Part shown: piece by piece, positions 36,794 to 42,463 of the stretch | Layout: each line of letters opens with the position of its first letter | How positions within the stretch are numbered: position 1 is the stretch's first letter | Source: Desulfomicrobium sp. | GTDB lineage: Bacteria > Desulfobacterota > Desulfovibrionia > Desulfovibrionales > Desulfomicrobiaceae | Assembly (NCBI GenBank): GCA_024709365.1 | Contig: JANJWV010000228.1 | Span: 1-42,463 of the forward strand | Length of the DNA stretch: 42,463 bases | Direction: 5' to 3' | Made by a program: the position numbers and the translations under genes | The notes under the pieces: generated by a model | What the model was told of the DNA's origin: nothing | The model's database searches: none | The model's input: only the letters and a program-made list of their open reading frames with translations

Positions 36794-37453
36794 ATGCAGT
36801 CTATGTTCGACATAAGCCAGACCCTGCACCATTTCTCGATCATCGCCCTGCCCTTTTTCCTCGGCATCACCTGCCACGAATTCGCGCACGGGTACGTGTC
36901 CTATCTCATGGGCGACCCCACGGCCAAGCTGGCCGGGCGCCTGACCCTGAACCCGCTCAAGCACCTCGACCCGGTGGGTACCCTGGTTCTGGTCCTGACC
37001 CAGCTCATCGGCTGGGCCAAACCCGTGCCCATCAACCCGAACTACTACAAGGACTACCGCAAGGGCATGCTCTACGTGTCCCTGGCCGGGCCCATGGCCA
37101 ACTTCGCGGTCATGGTCTTCTTCGTCCTGGTGCTCAAGATTCTCCTGGCCTTTGCCCAGGGACCGTCCGCCGAGTCGGCCGAATACGTGCTGCGGCCCAT
37201 GATCAACATCGCCGTGGCCGGCGTCTTCATCAACGCCATCCTCGGCACCTTCAACCTGCTGCCCATCCCGCCCCTGGACGGCAGCAAGATCCTGGCCTGC
37301 CTGCTGCCCGGCCATCTGGCCATGAAATTCATGCAGCTCGAGCGATACGGCTTCATCATCCTGCTTCTGCTGGCCATAACCGGCGGACTGGGCATGATCC
37401 TGTCCCCCGTCTCGGCCTTCGTGCAAAACATGATCATTAAACCACTGCTTTAA
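36794..37453 (+). CDS. Site-2 protease family (M50) membrane metalloprotease
   Basis: HEFAH zinc motif and NLLPIPPLDGSKI motif in a polytopic protein. Confidence 0.95.
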   Translation: MQSMFDISQTLHHFSIIALPFFLGITCHEFAHGYVSYLMGDPTAKLAGRLTLNPLKHLDPVGTLVLVLTQLIGWAKPVPINPNYYKDYRKGMLYVSLAGPMANFAVMVFFVLVLKILLAFAQGPSAESAEYVLRPMINIAVAGVFINAILGTFNLLPIPPLDGSKILACLLPGHLAMKFMQLERYGFIILLLLAITGGLGMILSPVSAFVQNMIIKPLL

Positions 37454-37464
37454 GGTTTCCATCG

Positions 37465-38478
37465 ATGAAGAAACAGACCGTCCTGACCGGAATCACCACC
37501 TCCGGCACGCCACACCTGGGCAATTACGTCGGCGCCATCCGCCCCTGCATCGAGGCCAGCCGCGACGAAAACGTCAACTCCTACTACTTTCTGGCCGACT
37601 TCCACTCCCTGATCAAATGCCAGGACCCCGAGCGCGTGCACCAGTCGCGTCTGGAAGTGGCCGCCACCTGGCTGGCCCTGGGCCTGGACACGGACAAGAG
37701 TACCTTCTACTGCCAGTCCGACATCCCGGAGATCCCCGAGCTGACCTGGATCCTGACGTGCATGACGGCCAAGGGCCTCATGAACCGCGCCCACGCCTAC
37801 AAGGCCGCTGTCCAGGAGAACGAGGAGAACGGCAGCCCCGACCCGGACAAGGGCGTGACCATGGGGCTCTACTGCTACCCCATCCTCATGGCCGCCGACA
37901 TCCTCATGTTCAACGCCAACATCGTCCCCGTGGGCAAGGACCAGATCCAGCACCTGGAGATGACTCGCGACATCGCCCAGCGCTTCAACCATCATTTCGG
38001 CGAGCACTTCGTCCTGCCCGAGGCCCGCGTGGACGAGTCCACGGCCGTGCTGACGGGCCTCGACGGCCGCAAGATGAGCAAGAGCTACGACAACTACATC
38101 CCGCTTTTCGCCCCCGAGAAGACCCTGCGCAAGCTGATCATGAAAATCGTGACCAACTCGCAGGCCCCGGAAGAGCCCAAGGAGACCGAGGGCTGCGCTC
38201 TGTTCGACATGTTCCGGGCCTTCGCCACGCCGGCCCAGGTCGAGGAGATGCGCGCCAAGTTCGCGGCCGGCATCGGCTGGGGGTACGTCAAGCAGGATCT
38301 CTTCGAGGTGGTCAACGCGCAGCTGGCCGAACCGCGGGAGAAATACGCCGAGCTCATGCAGAACCCGGCCTACATCGAGAAGGTGCTGAAGGAAGGCGCC
38401 GAAAAGGCCCGGGCCTACAGCCGCCCCTTCCTGGAGCGCATCCGCAAGTCCGTGGGAATCCGTACCCTGACGGCCTGA
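37465..38478 (+). CDS. trpS: Tryptophan-tRNA ligase
   Basis: TGITTSGTPHLGNYVGAIRP (HIGH-like) and KMSKSYDNYIPLF (KMSKS) motifs. Confidence 0.97.
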   Translation: MKKQTVLTGITTSGTPHLGNYVGAIRPCIEASRDENVNSYYFLADFHSLIKCQDPERVHQSRLEVAATWLALGLDTDKSTFYCQSDIPEIPELTWILTCMTAKGLMNRAHAYKAAVQENEENGSPDPDKGVTMGLYCYPILMAADILMFNANIVPVGKDQIQHLEMTRDIAQRFNHHFGEHFVLPEARVDESTAVLTGLDGRKMSKSYDNYIPLFAPEKTLRKLIMKIVTNSQAPEEPKETEGCALFDMFRAFATPAQVEEMRAKFAAGIGWGYVKQDLFEVVNAQLAEPREKYAELMQNPAYIEKVLKEGAEKARAYSRPFLERIRKSVGIRTLTA

Positions 38479-38484
38479 AACCGG

Positions 38485-38508
38485 GGCTGGCCTTCGGACC
38501 GGCCTTTG
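38485..38508 (+). terminator. Rho-independent terminator after trpS
   Basis: GGCTGGCC-TTCG-GACCGGCC hairpin followed by TTTG. Confidence 0.6.
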
Positions 38509-38546
38509 TATAGAAGAATTCTTATTTGTTCGTGACGGAGGATACG

Positions 38547-39203
38547 ATGGGAGCCGCCAAGAAAGTCGTGCAACTGGAGCGCAAGGCCAAGAAGCCCGCG
38601 CTGACCGAGGTCGTCAAGGAACCCAAAACTGCCGGAAAATCCGCGAAGGTGACGCCCTACGAGGATTTCGCCGGACTGGCCCGGGAGCTGACCAGGGAAA
38701 AGTCCATGACCCATGACGAAGTGGAGGAGCTGCTCCAGGCCAAGGCCGAGCCGGTCGTTCTGGAGTCAACCGATACGTTCGCCGCGCATGACGCGCATGT
38801 TTCGGCCAACGAGCCCGCGGCAGCCCCCGAACCCCCGCGCAAGGACATGAGCAAGGCGGCACTCTTCGCCTCCCTGGTGGCCGTAATCCTGCTTCTGGGC
38901 TTCTATTTCAACCTGAACCAGAACATCAAGAGCCTCACGGCCCAGGTCCAGGACCTGGCCTCCATCAAGACCTCCGTGGCCACCCTCGACACCAAGGTCG
39001 GCACCATGGAATCCAAGGTGGCGGACCTCGAAACCCTGCCCGCCAAGACCCGCGCCGCCCTCATGAGCAGCATCCTGGACGAGATGAGCCAGAAGACCTC
39101 CTACATGTCCGGCCAGCTCCAGTCCCCGGAGCAGCAGGACAAGCTCATGAAGGCCAAGGAGCTCATCCAGCAGGTGCAGACCGAACTGAACGCCCAGAAC
39201 TAG
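38547..39203 (+). CDS. Hypothetical single-TM coiled-coil protein
   Basis: ATG at 38547 with GGAGG upstream; one TM helix (AALFASLVAVILLLGFYFNL) and periplasmic coiled coil. Confidence 0.75.
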   Translation: MGAAKKVVQLERKAKKPALTEVVKEPKTAGKSAKVTPYEDFAGLARELTREKSMTHDEVEELLQAKAEPVVLESTDTFAAHDAHVSANEPAAAPEPPRKDMSKAALFASLVAVILLLGFYFNLNQNIKSLTAQVQDLASIKTSVATLDTKVGTMESKVADLETLPAKTRAALMSSILDEMSQKTSYMSGQLQSPEQQDKLMKAKELIQQVQTELNAQN

Positions 39204-39304
39204 GCAGGCGTCCGACGCGCGCCGGCCCTCTCCGGTGAACGCGAGGAACCGGCGACGGCCAGCACCGCGAGTTCGCGCTGTCGGCGATGACTTTTGAACG
39301 ATCA

Positions 39305-39330
39305 GGGGCCCGGGCAACCGGGCCTCTCGC
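39305..39330 (+). terminator. Hairpin (possible terminator) after 38547-39203 gene
   Basis: GGCCCGG-GCAA-CCGGGCC; weak T tract. Confidence 0.4.
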
Positions 39331-39426
39331 TTTCCTGGCCGACGGGGCAGGCCGGAAACGGATGGCCGATGCGCCTTGTCCGCCCATCCCCTTTTCTGTA
39401 GACCGGAACACGTCACAAACTTCCCT

Positions 39427-41523
39427 ATGCCAAGGACCACCATGCCCGAGCACAACCCCATCCTGAACTGGGAGATTTTCCCGGACTTCTCCGCCATCAC
39501 CGCCGACCATGTCGTCCCCGCCATCCGGGAGGCCGTCGCGCGCAGCACTGCGGAGCTTGAAATGCTGGAAGCCTCGCGCCCAGCCACCTGGCACGGGCTC
39601 CTCGTGCCCCTCGAACGGCTCACGGACCGTGTGTCCAGGGCCTGGGGCCTGGCCACGCACCTGCACAACGTCAGGAACTCCCCGGCCATGCGCAAAGCCT
39701 ACGCCGAGGCCCAGCCCCTGGTGGTGGAATTCTCGAGCCGACTGGGCCAGAGCCGTCCCGTGTACGAAGGCCTCACGGCCCTGCTGCAGGGCCCCGAATA
39801 TCAGACTTTAAGCCTCGCACTGCAACGTACCATCACCCTCCTGGCCCGCGACGCGGCGCTGCAGGGCGTGGGTCTCGAAACCGAGGCCCGCGAGCGGTTC
39901 AACGCCATCAGTCAGGAACTGGCCGAGCTGTCCACCCGCTTCACCAACAACGTCCTCGACGCCACGCAGGCCTACGCCCTCGTCCTGACCAGCCCGGACG
40001 ACGTCGCGGGGCTGCCCGCGGACTCCCTGAGCCTGGCCGCGGGCAAGGCCAGGGCCCGCGGCCACGAAGGCGCCACGGCCGAAGCCGGCCCGTGGGCCGT
40101 GACCCTGGACCTGCCGTCCTTCCTGTCCTTCATGCAGCATGCCTCGCGCCGCGACCTGCGCGAGGAGGTCTACCGGGCCTACATCACCCGGGCCTCGGCC
40201 GGCGAGAACGACAACCTGCCGCTCATTCTGCGCATCCTCGCCCTGCGCCGGGAGCAGGCCGGGATGCTCGGTTTCGGGAATTTCGCGGCCATGAGCCTGG
40301 CCCGCAAGATGGCCCCGGACACGGCGGGCATCGAGGCCCTCCTGCACACCATCCGCGAGGCGGCCACGGACCCGGGCCTGGGCGACCTCATCGAACTGGG
40401 CGATCTGGCCCGCGAGCGCGGCCAGGACGATGAAATCCAGCCCTGGGACGTCATGTTCTGGACCGAGCGCCTCAAAGAGGAACGCTTCGGGCTGCGCGAC
40501 GACTTCGTCCGTCCGTACTTCCCCCTGCCGGCGGTCCTGAAGGGGCTGTTCGAAAGCATCGGCGATCTCTTCGATGTCCGCATCGAAGCGGCCGACGGCG
40601 TGCCCGTCTGGCATCCCGACGCGACGTTCTACCGCGTCCTGGACGGCCGGGGCCTCGAAATCGCGGGGCTCTATCTCGACCCCTACGCCCGGCCCGAGGA
40701 AAAGCGGGGCGGGGCCTGGATGGACGAGCTGTGCGGCCGCAGCACCGTCTGCGCGGCATCGGGACGCGATATCCGCCTGCCCGTGGCGTACGTGAACTGC
40801 AACCAACGCCCCGGCCTGGACGGGGCGCCGTCGCTGATGAGCTTCCAGGAAGTGACGACCCTTTTCCACGAGTTCGGCCACGCCCTGCAGCACATGCTGA
40901 CCACGGTCCGGCACGGCTTCGTGGCCGGCATCTCCAACGTCGAGTGGGACGCCGTGGAGTTGGCCAGCCAGTTCATGGAGAACTGGTGCTACCACCGCCC
41001 CACCCTGGCCGGACTGGCGCGCCACTACCTGACCGGCGAGCCCATGCCCGGAGACATGGTGGACAAGCTGCTCGGCGCCCGCACCTTCCGCGCCGGCTCC
41101 AACGCCCTGCGCCAGATCTCCTTCGCCCTGACGGACCTGGCCCTGCACACGGCCGACCCCGAGGGCCTCGACCCGCTGGCGGTCGCCCAGGCCATCGCCC
41201 AGGATATCCTGCCCCTGCCGCCCCTGCCCGAGGATCGCTTCCTGTGCTCCTTCTCGCACATCTTCTCCGGCGGGTACGCCGCGGGCTACTACAGCTACAA
41301 ATGGGCCGAGGTGCTGAGCGCCGACGCCTTCGGGGCCTTCGAGGAAGCCGGGCTGGACGATCCGGACGCGCGCAGGGCCCTGGGCCGGCGCTTCCGCGAC
41401 ACGGTCCTGGCCCTGGGCGGCAGCCGCCACCCCATGGACGTCTTCCGGCTCTTCCGCGGCCGCGAACCCGACCCGCAGGCCCTGCTGCGCCAGGAAGGGC
41501 TGCTGCCCGGCGGGAGGAGCTGA
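39427..41523 (+). CDS. prlC: M3 family oligopeptidase A
   Basis: HEFGHALQHML zinc motif and overall thimet-type oligopeptidase sequence. Confidence 0.94.
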   Translation: MPRTTMPEHNPILNWEIFPDFSAITADHVVPAIREAVARSTAELEMLEASRPATWHGLLVPLERLTDRVSRAWGLATHLHNVRNSPAMRKAYAEAQPLVVEFSSRLGQSRPVYEGLTALLQGPEYQTLSLALQRTITLLARDAALQGVGLETEARERFNAISQELAELSTRFTNNVLDATQAYALVLTSPDDVAGLPADSLSLAAGKARARGHEGATAEAGPWAVTLDLPSFLSFMQHASRRDLREEVYRAYITRASAGENDNLPLILRILALRREQAGMLGFGNFAAMSLARKMAPDTAGIEALLHTIREAATDPGLGDLIELGDLARERGQDDEIQPWDVMFWTERLKEERFGLRDDFVRPYFPLPAVLKGLFESIGDLFDVRIEAADGVPVWHPDATFYRVLDGRGLEIAGLYLDPYARPEEKRGGAWMDELCGRSTVCAASGRDIRLPVAYVNCNQRPGLDGAPSLMSFQEVTTLFHEFGHALQHMLTTVRHGFVAGISNVEWDAVELASQFMENWCYHRPTLAGLARHYLTGEPMPGDMVDKLLGARTFRAGSNALRQISFALTDLALHTADPEGLDPLAVAQAIAQDILPLPPLPEDRFLCSFSHIFSGGYAAGYYSYKWAEVLSADAFGAFEEAGLDDPDARRALGRRFRDTVLALGGSRHPMDVFRLFRGREPDPQALLRQEGLLPGGRS

Positions 41524-41524
41524 C

Positions 41525-42355
41525 ATGTCCGTCCAATGGTTCCCGGGCCACATGCACCGGGCCCGCAAACAGATCGCGACCGTCATGGCCAAGGTCGACG
41601 TGGTCATCGAGGTTCTGGACGCCCGCCTGCCGGGCTACAGCGAGAACCCCCTGCTGCGCGAGCTGCGCGGCGACCGCCCCTGCCTCAAGGTCCTGAACAA
41701 GAGCGATCTGGCCGACCCGGCCGTGACCGAGGCCTGGAAGGACTTCTACCGCACGCAGGGCGCCGTGCCCATGGAGATCGTCGGCACCTCGGCCAAGGAC
41801 GCAAAGCGCATCCTGGCCGTGCTGCCCGGCATGGTCCCGCCGCGCAATTTCATCATGCAGCCCGTGAACTGTCTCATCGTCGGCATCCCCAACGTCGGGA
41901 AGTCCACCCTCATGAACGCCCTGGTCGGCCGCAGGGTGGCCCGCGCCGCCAACCAGGCGGCCATCACCACCAAGCAGAAGCGCGTGCACATCGGCGACGA
42001 GTTGACCATCTACGACACCCCCGGCGTGCTCTGGCCCAAGATCGAGAACGAACAGGCCTCCTACATGCTGGCCGCCAGCGGCGCCGTGCGCGAGACGGCC
42101 ATGGATAACGCCGAGGTCGCCGCCCGCGCGGGCGTCTACCTCCTGCGCGAATACCCGGAACTGCTGCGGGCACGCTACAAGCTGGCGGAACTGCCCGCCG
42201 GGGGGCTCGAACTGCTGGAAGCCGTGGGCCGCAAGCGCGGCTGCCTGGTCAAGGGCGGCGACGTCGACCTGACCAAGGCCGCCGGCATCCTGCTGAACGA
42301 ACTGCGGGCCGGGCAGATAGGGCGCATCAGCCTGCAGAAGCCGCCCCGTGGATAA
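41525..42355 (+). CDS. ylqF: Ribosome biogenesis GTPase YlqF/RbgA (circularly permuted)
   Basis: QWFPGHMHRARKQI start, NKSDLAD (G4) before GIPNVGKSTLMNAL (G1) and DTPG (G3). Confidence 0.94.
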   Translation: MSVQWFPGHMHRARKQIATVMAKVDVVIEVLDARLPGYSENPLLRELRGDRPCLKVLNKSDLADPAVTEAWKDFYRTQGAVPMEIVGTSAKDAKRILAVLPGMVPPRNFIMQPVNCLIVGIPNVGKSTLMNALVGRRVARAANQAAITTKQKRVHIGDELTIYDTPGVLWPKIENEQASYMLAASGAVRETAMDNAEVAARAGVYLLREYPELLRARYKLAELPAGGLELLEAVGRKRGCLVKGGDVDLTKAAGILLNELRAGQIGRISLQKPPRG

Positions 42356-42463
42356 GCGGCGTGAGCCTGTCGGGGAAAAAAAAACACAAGCAGGAGGCAG
42401 ACCGGGGGTTTTTATTTGGGGGGGGGGGGGGAAATGGAATTTTTTTTAAAGATTTTAAAATGA

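Noticed and set aside
39808-41607. 599-aa minus-strand ORF
   Set aside because: Antisense to the M3 oligopeptidase; codon-bias shadow ORF.
1-42463. CRISPR arrays, rRNA genes, intact insertion sequences or integrases
   Set aside because: Looked for regularly spaced repeats, rRNA-like sequence and transposase/integrase motifs; none found.

Overview
The window carries a nearly complete Ysc-type type III secretion system (T3SS) in two divergent operons, next to a housekeeping block. The source is probably a Desulfovibrionales-like bacterium (inferred from overall character only). The minus-strand operon (about 1-10,595) reads sctW(yopN-tyeA fusion)-sycN-chaperone-giant putative effector 1-sctX-sctY-sctV-sctS-sctT-sctU, with sctU truncated at the window edge. 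The plus-strand operon (about 10,927-28,725) reads small lcrG-like ORF-tandem paralogous tip/filament genes-sycD-sctE-sctB-yscB-like chaperone-sctC-D-(yscE-like)-F-G-I-J-K-L-N-O-P-Q-R-STAS-HATPase-lytic transglycosylase. A second minus-strand cluster (28,861-34,349) reads CesT-family chaperone-giant putative effector 2-GGDEF diguanylate cyclase. After about 1.6 kb of AT-richer sequence without convincing genes comes a tRNA-Arg(CCG), then ubiX, an M50 protease, trpS, a coiled-coil membrane protein, an M3 oligopeptidase and a YlqF/RbgA GTPase. The most interesting signals are: two chaperone/giant-protein modules of unrecognised family; tandem tip genes with near-identical ends and divergent centres; a good sigma-54 promoter with an upstream palindrome; an AMIN-like domain on the T3SS secretin; a partner-switch pair at the operon end; and an internal SctQ-C start with its own Shine-Dalgarno. 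All assignments are from reading translations by eye; no database search was run.
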